From Prochlorococcus marinus XMU1410 (GTDB lineage Bacteria; Cyanobacteriota; Cyanobacteriia; PCC-6307; Cyanobiaceae): 64,000 nucleotides of DNA. Below, in pieces: positions 1-10,298 of the stretch. The stretch is taken from positions 682,001 to 746,000 of the forward strand of contig NZ_JAAORH010000001.1 in NCBI RefSeq assembly GCF_017696085.1. Reading direction: 5' to 3'. A program made the translations under genes and the position numbers. Each line of letters starts with the position of its first letter. Position 1 is the first letter of the stretch. The notes beneath the pieces were generated by a model. The model saw only the letters and a program-made list of their open reading frames with translations. It was not told where the DNA came from and ran no database searches.

Positions 1-513
1 ATGAAAAACATGCAGACAAGTTCAGATGGTAGAACTCAATTAGAATTTCTTGTTCCATCAAGAGGATTAATTGGATTTCGTGGGGAATTTGTAAGGATAA
101 CCAGAGGTGAAGGTATTATGAGTCATTCTTTTTATGAATATAAACCTAAAACAGGAGACTTCGAAACCAGAAGAAATGGAGTCCTCATAGCTTTTGAGGA
201 AGGTGTGGCCACGTTTTATGCATTAAAGAATGCTGAAGATAGGGGAGTCTATTTCATTAAACCTGGAGTTAAAGTTTATAAGGGAATGATAATTGGAGAG
301 AATAATCGACCTCAAGATCTTGAATTAAATATATGTAAAACTAAGCAGTTGACTAATATGAGGTCTGCAGGGGCAGAAGAACTTGATACTTTGCAGTCAC
401 CTGTTGATATTACCCTTGAAAGAGCACTCGAATATATTGGTCCAGATGAAATGCTAGAGGTAACACCGGATTCAATAAGAATGAGAAAAATAAATAAAAA
501 GAAAAGGAATTAA
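1..513 (+). CDS. typA: TypA/BipA ribosome-binding GTPase, C-terminal part
   Basis: C-terminal part of TypA/BipA, a translational GTPase that binds the ribosome and supports ribosome assembly and stress growth. The frame is open at base 1. The 170 residues seen correspond to the last EF-G-like domain and the BipA-specific C-terminal domain of a protein usually near 600 residues, so the GTPase domain lies left of the window. The family hallmark VPSRGLIGFRGEF is at residues 18-30. The ATG at base 1 is therefore an internal methionine and not a start. A DUF309 gene follows 11 bp downstream on the same strand. Confidence 0.93.
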   Translation: MKNMQTSSDGRTQLEFLVPSRGLIGFRGEFVRITRGEGIMSHSFYEYKPKTGDFETRRNGVLIAFEEGVATFYALKNAEDRGVYFIKPGVKVYKGMIIGENNRPQDLELNICKTKQLTNMRSAGAEELDTLQSPVDITLERALEYIGPDEMLEVTPDSIRMRKINKKKRN

Positions 514-524
514 TAATTAGTTTC

Positions 525-893
525 ATGAACGAAGAAAGTACAAAAAGTTTTAAAGATTCTCTTTTTACTGCTTTAAATCTTTTTAACAATCATGAATGGT
601 ATGAGGCTCATGATGCTTTTGAAGAAATATGGAATTCCGTTGATGGTGACGAAAGACAAGTTATCCAGGGAATTTTACAAGTATCTGTTTCTCAGTTTCA
701 CTTAAGTAAGGGTAATTTAAATGGTGCTACTATCTTGCTTGGAGAGGGTTTAGGTAGAATAAAAACTAGAACTAAGATTAATTTAGGAATTGATCTTGAA
801 TCATTCTGCCAATGTTTAGAAGATTTATTAAGGAAATTACAATATAAAGAGCTATTAAGTGAGAACGATAAGCCTTTTTTGAAACCTCTTTGA
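525..893 (+). CDS. DUF309 domain protein
   Basis: A 122-residue protein of the DUF309 family, common in cyanobacteria and plastids and without a firm function. The family signature FNNHEWYEAHDAFEEIW is at residues 20-36, with the conserved His/Glu/His/Glu/Trp set. The rest is helical. It starts 11 bp after typA and is probably co-transcribed with it. Family membership is clear. The conserved His and Glu residues could bind a metal, but that is only inference. Confidence 0.82.
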   Translation: MNEESTKSFKDSLFTALNLFNNHEWYEAHDAFEEIWNSVDGDERQVIQGILQVSVSQFHLSKGNLNGATILLGEGLGRIKTRTKINLGIDLESFCQCLEDLLRKLQYKELLSENDKPFLKPL

Positions 894-984
894 TAAATAT
901 GAATAACTTTATTTTAAATGAAATTATTATCTTCTATCCCATTTTTTTTCAAGAAAATAAGAAAACCAATCGATCTCAAGAAAA

Positions 985-1713
985 ATGAACCTAAAGATTC
1001 ATAATGTATCCCTTTTAATTAAAGGAAGATTAATTGTAAATGATGTTTCCATAACTGTTAATCCAGGGGAAGTTGTAGGTTTGATGGGGCCTAATGGTGC
1101 TGGGAAAACTACAACTTTTAATCTTGCAGTTGGGAATATAAAACCAGATAAAGGTGAAATTTTAATGAATGGGAAAAATATAACCAATCTTCCTCTACCA
1201 ATTAGATCAAGACTTGGGTTAGGGTACTTAACTCAGGAAGCGAGTATATTTAGAGACCTCACTGTTAAGGATAATATAGATTTGGCTTTACAAAATTCAT
1301 CTTATAGTAGAGCAGCGATAAGAAATAGAAGAGAACAATTAATTAATGAATTTAATTTGAATAACTTTGTAGATAATTATGGTTATCAACTTTCAGGAGG
1401 AGAGAGAAGGAGGTGTGAGATAGCTAGGGCACTCACTGTAGGCAGAAAAGGACCTAAATATTTGTTATTAGACGAACCTTTCGCTGGGATAGATCCTCTA
1501 GCTGTTAATGATCTAAAGAAACTAATTCTTAAATTAAGTAGAGATGGGGTGGGGATTCTCATTACAGACCATAATGTGAGGGAAACCCTCCTAATTACTA
1601 ACAAATCATATGTATTAAGTGAAGGAAAAATTTTAGCTTACGGTTCGTCAAGTGAATTGGCTGATAATCCAATAGTCAAGAAGTATTATCTAGGAGATAA
1701 TTTCAAACTTTGA
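985..1713 (+). CDS. lptB: LPS export ABC transporter ATPase LptB
   Basis: ATPase of the Lpt complex, which draws lipopolysaccharide from the inner membrane and sends it to the outer membrane. Of 242 residues, Walker A GPNGAGKTT is at 35-43, the signature LSGGERRR begins near 136, and Walker B LLLDEP is near 160-165, followed by the family-typical FAGIDPLAV. The length is normal for LptB. The permease partners are not in the window. It lies 91 bp after the DUF309 gene and upstream of ccsA on the same strand. Its close similarity to other LptB proteins, including the TQEASIF segment, separates it from the amino-acid/urea (LivF/UrtE) ATPases. Confidence 0.9.
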   Translation: MNLKIHNVSLLIKGRLIVNDVSITVNPGEVVGLMGPNGAGKTTTFNLAVGNIKPDKGEILMNGKNITNLPLPIRSRLGLGYLTQEASIFRDLTVKDNIDLALQNSSYSRAAIRNRREQLINEFNLNNFVDNYGYQLSGGERRRCEIARALTVGRKGPKYLLLDEPFAGIDPLAVNDLKKLILKLSRDGVGILITDHNVRETLLITNKSYVLSEGKILAYGSSSELADNPIVKKYYLGDNFKL

Positions 1714-1827
1714 AATGCTTTTTTAAAAATAAATTTAAACTTTATTATTAAAGATTTACTCATATAAGAATGATTTTAATTATTATTTGTTTGTCATTGA
1801 AAATTAAAACTTGAGAAATTTCTAGAT

Positions 1828-2757
1828 ATGATACTAGATAATTTTTTTAAAAATTTAATATATGAACCGGTTTCAGTTTTAGGTCTTTTAGTTTTTTATT
1901 TTTTATTAATTAACTTACCAATTTCTTTGGGTGCAGTTTTTAAAAAAAAGTCTTCTTCTGCTGTAAGACTTATTACGATTTTAGTGAACTTATTAATAAC
2001 ATTACAATTACTTTTTAGGTGGTCAATTTCTGGGCACTTTCCTATTAGCAATTTGTATGAATCTCTTTATTTCCTTACTTGGGGTATCACATTAGGTCAA
2101 CTATTGATTGAAAGAGAATACCAGGCTCCAATAATTCCTTCGATTGCTATACCTATTGAGTTACTGACTGTGGCTTTTGCTTGTTTTGTTTTACCTGAGG
2201 ATTTGAAATTATCGTCCAACTTAGTTCCAGCTTTAAGGTCTAGTTGGTTAGTGATGCATGTTAGTGTCGTAATGCTTAGCTATGCAGCATTAATAATAGG
2301 TTCTTTACTTTCAATGTCCGTTTTGTTTGTTAATAAAAATAAGCCGCTTCAGATCAGAAGTAGTTCTACAGGTATAGGAGGATTTAAACTTTCAAATAGC
2401 TATCCTGTAAATGATTTAGTTGAACCTATTGAATTTTCTCATTCAGAAGAATTAGATACATTAAGTTATCGTTCTATATTAATCGGCTTTGTTCTTTTAA
2501 CTCTTGGTTTGATTTCAGGTGCGGTCTGGGCTAATGAGGCTTGGGGCACATGGTGGAGTTGGGATCCAAAAGAAACATGGGCATTTATCTCATGGTTATT
2601 TTATGCCGCTTATCTGCATATGAGAATAAGCAAAGGTTGGCAAGGACGTAGACCAGCATTATTAGCATCTACAGGCTTTATCGTAGTTTTAGTATGCTAT
2701 TTAGGAGTTAATTTCTTAGGAATAGGGTTACATAGTTATGGCTGGATATTTGGATGA
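1828..2757 (+). CDS. ccsA: cytochrome c biogenesis protein CcsA (System II)
   Basis: Haem-handling membrane protein of the System II (Ccs) cytochrome c maturation pathway, which attaches haem to apocytochromes on the lumenal side of the thylakoid. The 309-residue protein is strongly hydrophobic with about eight membrane spans. The tryptophan-rich WWD motif WGTWWSWDPKETW lies near residues 238-250 and is diagnostic. Histidines that can ligand haem flank it (VMHVS upstream, LHSYGW at the end). The partner CcsB is not in the window. The gene ends 21 bp from the stop of convergent rpe. Confidence 0.92.
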   Translation: MILDNFFKNLIYEPVSVLGLLVFYFLLINLPISLGAVFKKKSSSAVRLITILVNLLITLQLLFRWSISGHFPISNLYESLYFLTWGITLGQLLIEREYQAPIIPSIAIPIELLTVAFACFVLPEDLKLSSNLVPALRSSWLVMHVSVVMLSYAALIIGSLLSMSVLFVNKNKPLQIRSSSTGIGGFKLSNSYPVNDLVEPIEFSHSEELDTLSYRSILIGFVLLTLGLISGAVWANEAWGTWWSWDPKETWAFISWLFYAAYLHMRISKGWQGRRPALLASTGFIVVLVCYLGVNFLGIGLHSYGWIFG

Positions 2758-2778
2758 TTTGTTAATCTCCAAAAATAT

Positions 2779-3537
2779 TTAATGAGGTTCAGAAAGAACA
2801 TTCCCCTTTTGAGCTTCTTGTGCAACTTTTCTCAAGTCATCACATCCCTCTTTTAATGTTGGGTAAGCAAACATTCCACTACCTGCAATAAAACAATTGG
2901 CTCCAGCATCTGCACATTGTGAAATAGTCCAATTTGCTTTTATTCCCCCATCAACTTCAATGTCGACATTTAAGTTTTTTTCGATAACAAAGTTTCTTAT
3001 TTCTCTGATTTTATTAAGCATTGTTGGTATGTAAGCTTGTCCACCAAAGCCTGGATTAACTGTCATAACTAAAACATGGTCAACCATATCCATAATATTT
3101 TTAATCATTTCAAAAGGAGTATGAGGGTTTAATGCAACAGAAGGAGATCCTCCTAGATCTCTTATTCTGCCGAGAACTCTATGCAAGTGAATATTTGCTT
3201 CGGCATGAGCTATTACTACTCCTGGTTCACCATTCGCTCCCTTTGTAGCGTTTACATAAGATTCAAGCATGGTTTCACAGTTGTATTGACTCACCATTAA
3301 TTGAGTTTCAAAAGGGACATTGCAATATTTCCTGCATGCCGCAATCATTTCTGGACCGAATGTGAGATTTGGCACGAAATTTCCATCCATTACATCAAAT
3401 TGAATCCTATCTACCCCAGCTTCCTCGAGCTCTTTCACACATGCCCCCATATTTGCCCAATCTGCTGGTAAAACTGAAGGAATTATTTGAATTGGTCTAT
3501 TAACACCAGCTAAGATTGTTTGATTTGACTCAGTCAT
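2779..3537 (-). CDS. rpe: ribulose-phosphate 3-epimerase
   Basis: Interconverts ribulose-5-phosphate and xylulose-5-phosphate in the Calvin cycle and the pentose-phosphate pathway. The 252-residue TIM barrel shows FDVMDGNFVPNLTFG (metal-binding Asp and phosphate region), MTVNPGFGGQ and VDGGIK near the C terminus, all typical of Rpe. The N terminus is about 20 residues longer than in many bacteria, as is common in this lineage. It is convergent with ccsA and divergent from glpX across 187 bp. Together with glpX, glgC, gnd and pgl it forms a neighbourhood of central carbon genes. Confidence 0.95.
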   Translation of the reverse strand: MTESNQTILAGVNRPIQIIPSVLPADWANMGACVKELEEAGVDRIQFDVMDGNFVPNLTFGPEMIAACRKYCNVPFETQLMVSQYNCETMLESYVNATKGANGEPGVVIAHAEANIHLHRVLGRIRDLGGSPSVALNPHTPFEMIKNIMDMVDHVLVMTVNPGFGGQAYIPTMLNKIREIRNFVIEKNLNVDIEVDGGIKANWTISQCADAGANCFIAGSGMFAYPTLKEGCDDLRKVAQEAQKGNVLSEPH

Positions 3538-3724
3538 TTAATTTTTAAAATATTTAATAAAGATACTATATTTAGTTGTTTATTCCTAATTTCAAGTCAC
3601 GGCCTGATAAAGTATCTCCTGTAAAGAGTTAAAAAAAGCTTACGAGCATAATAATTCTTATAAAAAATGACATTTTTTATGAGATCATACTCAAAACATT
3701 TTAGAAAATCCTCAAAATTTAATT

Positions 3725-4726
3725 GTGAATCAAACTTTAATTCAAGAAATTCTCGAAGTTGTCGAGCAAGCAGCTATTGCCTCAGCAAAACTAACAGGAC
3801 TTGGTCAAAAAGATGAAGCTGATGCTGCAGCTGTAGAAGCAATGAGATTGCGAATGGGCAAAATTGAAATGAAAGGGAAAATTGTTATTGGAGAAGGTGA
3901 AAGAGACGAAGCACCTATGCTTTATATAGGTGAAGAGGTTGGTAGTGGAAATGGCCCAGGGGTTGACTTTGCAGTAGATCCTTGTGAAGGAACAAATCTT
4001 TGTGCGAATAATCAAAGAGGTTCTATGGCGGTTTTAGCTGCTTCTGATACGGGTGGGCTTTTCAATGCCCCTGATTTTTACATGAACAAATTAGCAGCCC
4101 CTCCTGCGGCCAAAGGTAAAGTAGATATTAGAAATTCAGCTACTGAAAACTTGAAGATACTAAGTGATTGCTTAGGTCTTTCTATTGATGAGCTTACTGT
4201 CGTTGTAATGGATAGAACTAGGCATAAAGACTTAATTAAAGAGATTCGAGGATGTGGTGCAAAGGTTCAACCGATTTCTGATGGTGATGTTCAAGCTGCG
4301 ATTGCATGTGGTTTTGCAGGAACTGGAACACATTGCTTGATGGGTATAGGAGCAGCTCCAGAGGGTGTTATTTCAGCTGCTGCAATGAGAGCTCTAGGAG
4401 GACATTTTCAAGGACAACTAGTTTATGATCCAGCAATCGCTCAAACTTCTGAATGGGCTGATTACACAAAAGAAGGAAATATAAAACGTCTTAATGAAAT
4501 GGGCATAACCGATATAGATAAAATCTATGAAGCTAATGAATTGGCATCGGGAGAAAATGTTGTTTTCGCTGGAAGCGGAATAACTGATGGATTACTATTT
4601 GACGGAGTTAAATTTGAACGGGATTGTGTCAGGACAAGCAGTCTAGTTATTAGTACATTAGATAGTACTGCAAGGTTCACAAATACGGTCCATATAAAAG
4701 ATGGTGCTAAGAGTATCAGCCTTTAA
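3725..4726 (+). CDS. glpX: class II fructose-1,6-/sedoheptulose-1,7-bisphosphatase
   Basis: The bifunctional cyanobacterial FBPase/SBPase hydrolyses fructose-1,6- and sedoheptulose-1,7-bisphosphate in the Calvin cycle. The 333-residue GlpX-type protein has the metal/phosphate motifs [10 protein letters not shown] (residues 56-65), [10 protein letters not shown] (near 84) and DGDVQAA. The start is GTG at 3725. The next residues, [13 protein letters not shown], match the usual family N terminus. It is followed 18 bp later by hemA, so the two may share a transcript. Cyanobacterial GlpX enzymes are known to be redox and AMP controlled. Nothing in the DNA shows this directly. Confidence 0.94.
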   Translation: MNQTLIQEILEVVEQAAIASAKLTGLGQKDEADAAAVEAMRLRMGKIEMKGKIVIGEGERDEAPMLYIGEEVGSGNGPGVDFAVDPCEGTNLCANNQRGSMAVLAASDTGGLFNAPDFYMNKLAAPPAAKGKVDIRNSATENLKILSDCLGLSIDELTVVVMDRTRHKDLIKEIRGCGAKVQPISDGDVQAAIACGFAGTGTHCLMGIGAAPEGVISAAAMRALGGHFQGQLVYDPAIAQTSEWADYTKEGNIKRLNEMGITDIDKIYEANELASGENVVFAGSGITDGLLFDGVKFERDCVRTSSLVISTLDSTARFTNTVHIKDGAKSISL

Positions 4727-4744
4727 AAATTCATTCTTGATATT

Positions 4745-6055
4745 ATGCATATTGTTGTCGTCGGACTAAGTCATCGCACGGCACCTGTTGAAGTGCGTGA
4801 GAAGTTAAGTATTCCCGACCAGTCCATAACACAATCATTGAAAGCATTAAAAGCTTTCTCTGATGTATTAGAGGTGTCAATCTTAAGTACTTGTAATAGG
4901 CTGGAAATATATGCGCTAGTAAAGGATAGAAATACAGGAATCTCATCAATTAAAGAATTCATATCAGAATATTCTGGAATTATTTTTGAAGATTTAAATC
5001 CACATCTTTTTTGTTTTAGACAGGAAGAAGCAGTTTTGCATTTGATGAAAGTCTCGGCAGGTCTCGACAGCCTCGTTTTAGGGGAAGGACAAATTCTCTC
5101 GCAGGTAAAAAAAATGATGAGATTAGGTCAAGAGAATCAATCTACTGGACCAATTCTTAATAGATTATTAACTCAATCAGTTAGTACAGGTAAAAAAGTA
5201 AGATCCGAGACAAATTTAGGAACTGGAGCTGTGTCAATAAGTTCAGCAGCGGTAGAACTAGCTCAATTAAAAATTGGACAAGAAAAGGGTTTTGATACTC
5301 TTGTAAGTTTGGAAAAAGAGAACGTTCTTGTTGTTGGCGCCGGACGAATGAGTAGGCTTTTAATAACTCATTTAAAATCAAAAGGATGTCATAAACTTAT
5401 TCTTTTAAATAGAAATATTGATAGAGCATTAAATCTTGCTCAAGACTTCCCTGATTTAGAGATTGTTTGTAGAGGGTTAAACGAATTAGAAGAATACATA
5501 TCACTATCTTCGCTTGTTTTCACCAGTACTGCTTCTGAAGAACCAATTATTGATCTCACAAAAATTGAAAAATTAAATTTGAGTAATAGACTTAAATTTA
5601 TTGATATTGGTGTACCGAGAAATATATCTAATGATGTCAAACAACATGAATTTGTAAAATCATTTGATGTTGATGACTTACAAGAAGTAGTTTCAAGAAA
5701 TCAAGAATTTAGACAGAAAATAGCAAAGGAAGCGGAATCTTTAGTAGAAGAAGAAAGGATTATTTTTCTAGAATGGTGGGCAAGTTTAGAGGCCGTTCCA
5801 GTAATTAATAAACTTAGATCAGATTTGGAGTTAATTAGAAAAGAGGAATTGCAAAAAGCACTTAGCAGAATGGGACCAGATTTTTCGGCTCGAGAAAGAA
5901 AAGTTGTGGAAGCTCTGACTAAAGGAATAATTAATAAAATACTTCATACGCCTGTTACCAAGTTGAGAAGTCCTCAATCAAGAGAAGAAAGACAAGTTTC
6001 TTTGAAAATTGTTGAAAAATTATTTTCTTTGGTAGAAGAGGATAAAAATAACTAA
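4745..6055 (+). CDS. hemA: glutamyl-tRNA reductase
   Basis: First committed enzyme of tetrapyrrole (chlorophyll and haem) synthesis. It reduces glutamyl-tRNA(Glu) to glutamate-1-semialdehyde with NADPH. Its 436 residues have the normal domain order: catalytic N-terminal domain with GLSHRTAPVEVREK at 7-20 and the nucleophilic cysteine in STCNRLEIYA (Cys50), the GLDSLVLGEGQILSQVK motif, an NADPH-binding domain with VVGAGRMS, then a helical dimerisation domain. It lies 18 bp downstream of glpX. Feedback control by haem is known for the family and not visible here. Confidence 0.96.
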   Translation: MHIVVVGLSHRTAPVEVREKLSIPDQSITQSLKALKAFSDVLEVSILSTCNRLEIYALVKDRNTGISSIKEFISEYSGIIFEDLNPHLFCFRQEEAVLHLMKVSAGLDSLVLGEGQILSQVKKMMRLGQENQSTGPILNRLLTQSVSTGKKVRSETNLGTGAVSISSAAVELAQLKIGQEKGFDTLVSLEKENVLVVGAGRMSRLLITHLKSKGCHKLILLNRNIDRALNLAQDFPDLEIVCRGLNELEEYISLSSLVFTSTASEEPIIDLTKIEKLNLSNRLKFIDIGVPRNISNDVKQHEFVKSFDVDDLQEVVSRNQEFRQKIAKEAESLVEEERIIFLEWWASLEAVPVINKLRSDLELIRKEELQKALSRMGPDFSARERKVVEALTKGIINKILHTPVTKLRSPQSREERQVSLKIVEKLFSLVEEDKNN

Positions 6056-6184
6056 TTTTTCCCATTTATATTAAGTTTTTCTAGTGATTTATCGAAATAC
6101 CTTCGTAAACTGACCATTGGCATTTCTAAATATGCCCATAATCAGTTACTTTAAATAGTTGTATATCTACCTCTACTAGATTGA

Positions 6185-7480
6185 ATGAAGCGTGTGTTGG
6201 CCATAATCCTCGGAGGAGGAAAAGGTTCTAGACTTTACCCTCTAACAAAAATGAGGGCCAAACCTGCTGTGCCGTTGGCAGGTAAGTATCGTTTAATAGA
6301 TATCCCAATTAGTAATTGTATAAATTCAGGCATTGAAAAAATGTACGTATTGACTCAGTTCAATAGTGCATCTCTAAATAGACATATAGGAAGAACCTAT
6401 AATTTAAATGGCCCTTTTGGTCAAGGATTTGTTGAAGTTTTAGCCGCTCAACAGACTCCTGATAGTCCTACGTGGTTTGAAGGTACTGCTGATGCTGTAA
6501 GAAAATACCAATGGTTATTTCAAGAATGGGATGTTGATGAATATTTAATATTGTCAGGAGATCAACTGTACAGAATGGACTACAGTTTATTTGTTCAACA
6601 TCATAGAGATAATGGCGCTGATTTAACCGTTGCAGCTTTGCCAGTTGATGAAGCTCAAGCAGAAGGTTTTGGCCTCATGAGAACAGATGATGTAGGAAAT
6701 ATAAAAGAATTCAGTGAAAAGCCCACTGGTGAGAAGTTGAAGGCAATGGCAGTAGATACTTCAAAATTTGGATTAAGTGAGGAGTCGGCTGCCGAAAAAC
6801 CTTATCTAGCCTCTATGGGTATTTACGTTTTTAGCAGAAATACTCTTTTCGATCTTTTAAATAAATTTCCTAGTTATACGGATTTTGGTAAGGACATAAT
6901 TCCTGAAGCCCTCAATAGGGGAGATACTCTTAAAAGTTATGTATTCGATGATTATTGGGAAGATATCGGCACCATTGGGGCATTCTTTGAGTCAAACCTT
7001 GCCTTGACTGAGCAACCAAAACCTCCATTTAGTTTTTATGATGAAAAATTTCCAATTTATACAAGACCAAGATTTCTACCCCCTTCTAAACTAGTAGATG
7101 CTCAAATTACTGATTCAATAGTCTGTGAGGGTACAATCTTGAAGTCATGCAGTATTTTGCATTGTGTTTTAGGTGTAAGAAGCAGGATTGAAAGTGATTC
7201 AGTTCTTGAGGACACTCTCGTTATGGGTGCCGATTTCTTTGAATCGCCTGAAGAGAGGATTGAATTAAGAAAAGGAGGCGGCACACCTCTTGGAGTAGGT
7301 GAAGGAACTACTGTAAAAAGAGCAATTCTCGATAAGAATACAAGGATTGGTGATAATGTTGTGATAATTAATAAAGATCGAGTAGAAGAAGCAGATAAGC
7401 CAGAATTAGGCTTCTACATAAGAAATGGAATTGTTGTAGTTGTTAAAAATGCAACTATTGCAAACGGAACTATTATTTAA
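6185..7480 (+). CDS. glgC: glucose-1-phosphate adenylyltransferase
   Basis: Makes ADP-glucose from ATP and glucose-1-phosphate, the committed step of glycogen synthesis. The 431-residue protein has the nucleotidyltransferase loop [12 protein letters not shown] near the N terminus followed by [16 protein letters not shown], an [10 protein letters not shown] catalytic segment, and a C-terminal left-handed beta-helix. The length equals other cyanobacterial GlgC proteins, which are activated by 3-phosphoglycerate and inhibited by phosphate. It has its own 129-bp upstream gap after hemA, so it probably has its own promoter. gnd and pgl follow on the same strand. Confidence 0.96.
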   Translation: MKRVLAIILGGGKGSRLYPLTKMRAKPAVPLAGKYRLIDIPISNCINSGIEKMYVLTQFNSASLNRHIGRTYNLNGPFGQGFVEVLAAQQTPDSPTWFEGTADAVRKYQWLFQEWDVDEYLILSGDQLYRMDYSLFVQHHRDNGADLTVAALPVDEAQAEGFGLMRTDDVGNIKEFSEKPTGEKLKAMAVDTSKFGLSEESAAEKPYLASMGIYVFSRNTLFDLLNKFPSYTDFGKDIIPEALNRGDTLKSYVFDDYWEDIGTIGAFFESNLALTEQPKPPFSFYDEKFPIYTRPRFLPPSKLVDAQITDSIVCEGTILKSCSILHCVLGVRSRIESDSVLEDTLVMGADFFESPEERIELRKGGGTPLGVGEGTTVKRAILDKNTRIGDNVVIINKDRVEEADKPELGFYIRNGIVVVVKNATIANGTII

Positions 7481-7575
7481 ATTTTTTCGATCATTTTTCG
7501 CTGACATAAGTACTTTTTTTGAGCAATTTTGTTTAGTTGCATGCACACTATATTTATTGAGTTTTTTAATTTTTT

Positions 7576-8994
7576 ATGTCCAAGGCACATTTTGGTTTAG
7601 TAGGTCTTGGTGTTATGGGCGAAAATTTAGTTCTTAACGCAGAGAGAAATGGATTTTCTAGTGTAGTTTTTAATAGAACTTACTCAAAAACCGAAGAATT
7701 CTTACAGGGTCGAGGCCTTGGGAAGAATATAGAAGGAGCTGAAACTCTTCAGGAATTTGTTAATAAGTTAGAGAGACCTAGAAGAATTCTTATGATGGTT
7801 AAAGCTGGGCCAGCAACAGATGCTGTCATTGATAATATTTCTGGATATCTCGAGGAAGGAGATTTATTAATAGATGGCGGTAACTCTCAATTTAAAGATA
7901 CAGAAAGAAGGGTGAATACTCTTGAAAGTAAAAGTTTTGGATACATCGGAATGGGAGTCTCTGGGGGTGCCAAAGGAGCTCTAGAGGGTCCAAGCATGAT
8001 GCCCGGTGGTACTAAGGCTTCATATGATGCAATAGAGAGCTTACTAACAAAAATGGCTGCCAAAGTTGAGGACGGACCATGTGTTGCATATGTTGGCCCA
8101 GGCGGCTCAGGTCATTTTGTAAAAACTGTTCATAACGGAATTGAATATGGAATTGAACAAATACTTGCAGAAGCTTATGACCTTATGAAGAGAGTCAAAG
8201 GTATGAATGGAGAGCAGATGTCAGAGGTATTTGGTATTTGGAATAATACTGATGAATTAGCTTCTTATCTTGTTGAGATAACAGAGATTTGTCTAAATAC
8301 AAAAGATGATATAACTGGAGATGATGTCGTGGAAAAAATATTAGATAAAGCTGGCCAGAAAGGTACAGGTTTATGGACTGTTGTGAGTGCTCTAGAACTG
8401 GGGGTATCAGTCCCAACTATTTACGCATCTTTAAATGCAAGAGTAATGAGTTCTTTAAAAGAGCAACGTAGTGAGATTGAAAAAACTATTCCATCTAAAG
8501 AGATAGAGGATTTTGATTTAGGAAATGTATCGGATGGAATGAAACCTTTATTTGATGCTGTAGTCCTTGCCACAATTGCTAGCTATGCCCAAGGTATGGA
8601 TATTTTAAGAGAAGCATCTGCAGTATATAACTATGGTTTGAATATGCCGTCAATTGCACAAATATGGAAAGGTGGTTGCATAATTAGATCAAAATTATTA
8701 AGTAAAATTCAAGATGCTTATAACAAAGATCCTGATCTAAAAAATTTAATTTTTGATGATTGGTTTAATAATGAAATTGCGACAAGATTAGATAACTTAG
8801 CTAAGGTAGTTTCTCTATCCACAAAGGCAGGTATACCAGTCCCATGTTTATCCAGTACTTTAGATTATTTGAATAGTTATAGAACCAATAGACTTCCTCA
8901 GAATCTTGTGCAGGCAATGAGAGACTGTTTTGGCTCTCATACATATGAAAGAATTGATAGGGAAGGTAGTTTTCATACTGAATGGATGAAATGA
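7576..8994 (+). CDS. gnd: 6-phosphogluconate dehydrogenase (decarboxylating)
   Basis: Oxidises 6-phosphogluconate to ribulose-5-phosphate and CO2 with NADP, the last oxidative pentose-phosphate step. At 472 residues it is normal length. The Rossmann motif GLGVMGEN is at residues 10-17 and the NADP-selecting NRT at 33-35. The catalytic region GGSGHFVKTVHNGIEYG is near 176-192. The C-terminal substrate arm ends in a standard tail. Its last 13 bp overlap pgl, which makes the preceding pathway step, so the two are very likely translated from one mRNA. Confidence 0.96.
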   Translation: MSKAHFGLVGLGVMGENLVLNAERNGFSSVVFNRTYSKTEEFLQGRGLGKNIEGAETLQEFVNKLERPRRILMMVKAGPATDAVIDNISGYLEEGDLLIDGGNSQFKDTERRVNTLESKSFGYIGMGVSGGAKGALEGPSMMPGGTKASYDAIESLLTKMAAKVEDGPCVAYVGPGGSGHFVKTVHNGIEYGIEQILAEAYDLMKRVKGMNGEQMSEVFGIWNNTDELASYLVEITEICLNTKDDITGDDVVEKILDKAGQKGTGLWTVVSALELGVSVPTIYASLNARVMSSLKEQRSEIEKTIPSKEIEDFDLGNVSDGMKPLFDAVVLATIASYAQGMDILREASAVYNYGLNMPSIAQIWKGGCIIRSKLLSKIQDAYNKDPDLKNLIFDDWFNNEIATRLDNLAKVVSLSTKAGIPVPCLSSTLDYLNSYRTNRLPQNLVQAMRDCFGSHTYERIDREGSFHTEWMK

Positions 8995-9719
8995 TTGAAA
9001 AGGTCAAAAATGGATACACCTTAAATATTTACAAAGACAAGTTAGAACTATCAACAGCGGTTTTTAAGTTTATTCAAAGCCATATTATTCATACTTTAAA
9101 AAAGAAAGATAGATTCAAATTTTGTGTAAGTGGAGGTTCAACTCCTAAATCTGTGTATCATCTCTTATCAAATAATGATCTTCAATGGGATATGGTTGAT
9201 GTCTTTTTAGGAGATGAAAGATGTGTTGATCCAAATTCAGAATTAAGTAACTCGTTAATGTTGAGAAATTCTTTGCTAACTAATTTTGGATCTAAAGCTT
9301 ATTTTTATGAAATTTTCAATGATTTAAACGCTGATGATGAAACTACTAAAAATCAATTTATCTCTAAATTATTTGAAAAATGCGGATCAAACCCTCCAAC
9401 TTTTGATTTAACATTATTAGGTCTTGGAGATGATGGTCATACAGCCTCACTATTCCCTTATCAAAAAAATAATAATTTAGATGATTTTGTTATTTTTAAT
9501 GAAGGTAAAGGTTTAAAAAGAATTTCATTAACTCCAAAGGTTCTTTCAGCTTCTTCAAAGATAGTATTTTTAGTTAGTGGAGCTTCTAAAAGAATTGCTC
9601 TTGAGAGGTTATTAGATGAAAAAGAGCTACCAGATAGAACACCATCAAAATTAATAAAATCTATTAATCAAATTTCAATATTTTGTGATCAGGATTCAGC
9701 AAAAGAATTAGAAATTTAG
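8982..9719 (+). CDS. pgl: 6-phosphogluconolactonase
   Basis: Hydrolyses 6-phosphogluconolactone to 6-phosphogluconate, feeding gnd just upstream. The DevB/SOL-type protein is up to 245 residues with CVSGGSTPKSVYHLL, VFLGDERCVDP and LGLGDDGHTASLFP, the three family motifs that form the phosphate and active site. Two starts are possible: ATG 8982 (13-bp overlap with gnd) or ATG 8991, which gives the classic ATGA stop-start overlap and a 242-residue protein. Either start implies translational coupling with gnd. The usual symbol is pgl (devB in older annotations). Confidence 0.93.
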   Translation: MDEMIEKVKNGYTLNIYKDKLELSTAVFKFIQSHIIHTLKKKDRFKFCVSGGSTPKSVYHLLSNNDLQWDMVDVFLGDERCVDPNSELSNSLMLRNSLLTNFGSKAYFYEIFNDLNADDETTKNQFISKLFEKCGSNPPTFDLTLLGLGDDGHTASLFPYQKNNNLDDFVIFNEGKGLKRISLTPKVLSASSKIVFLVSGASKRIALERLLDEKELPDRTPSKLIKSINQISIFCDQDSAKELEI

Positions 9720-9749
9720 TTAAAGTCTATTAATAATTTAAATTATTTA

Positions 9750-10298
9750 ATGAGTAAGAAAAAATTTTTATTCCAGAAAAAGGAGTTCGATGGTTGGAAA
9801 ACATTAAATGATACTGTTATGGGCGGATCAAGTTCAGCTTTTTGTGAAACTTCAAATTCGGGTTTGATATTAAAGGGTAATATTGTCGAGAAAGCTGGAG
9901 GATTTGTTAGTTGTAGATCTTCTATATATAAACCTTCTTTAAATGTATCTGAGTATTCATCCTTTGAATTAAATATTGATGGACAAGGAAGAACTTTTAA
10001 ATTTGCTGTCGCTTGTGAAGATGATCTACTAGGACTAACCGAATTTATTCCTGGTGGACTTAGATGGATTAAATCATTTCCAACAAAAAAATTCGGGACA
10101 ACAAATGTTCAAATTCCTTTTAGTGAGTTAAAACCTTCTGTAAGAGCTAATAAAGTACGTTTTCCATTTAAATTCAAGCCATCTAAAATTAAAAGATTGC
10201 AACTACTACACTCTAAGTTCGGTGATGATGGATTACTTAATAATGAGTTTAAACAGGGTTCAATAAAAGTTTTAATTAAATCAATAAGTGTTATTTGA
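9750..10298 (+). CDS. CIA30 family protein
   Basis: A 182-residue protein of the complex I intermediate-associated protein 30 family. In mitochondria the family helps assemble complex I. The role in cyanobacteria is not settled, though an assembly role for NDH-1 or another thylakoid complex is a fair guess. The family core is visible: FDGWKTLNDTVMGGSSSAF near the N terminus, then GFVSCRS and the jelly-roll strands ending in IKRLQLLHSKFG. No signal peptide. Its stop overlaps the GTG start of the next gene, so the two probably form an operon downstream of pgl. Confidence 0.85.
   Translation: MSKKKFLFQKKEFDGWKTLNDTVMGGSSSAFCETSNSGLILKGNIVEKAGGFVSCRSSIYKPSLNVSEYSSFELNIDGQGRTFKFAVACEDDLLGLTEFIPGGLRWIKSFPTKKFGTTNVQIPFSELKPSVRANKVRFPFKFKPSKIKRLQLLHSKFGDDGLLNNEFKQGSIKVLIKSISVI

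Noticed and set aside
6117..6138. Hairpin TTGGCAT...ATGCCCA before glgC
   Set aside because: The arms have a mismatch, the loop is long and there is no T tract. It is probably chance and I do not call it a terminator.
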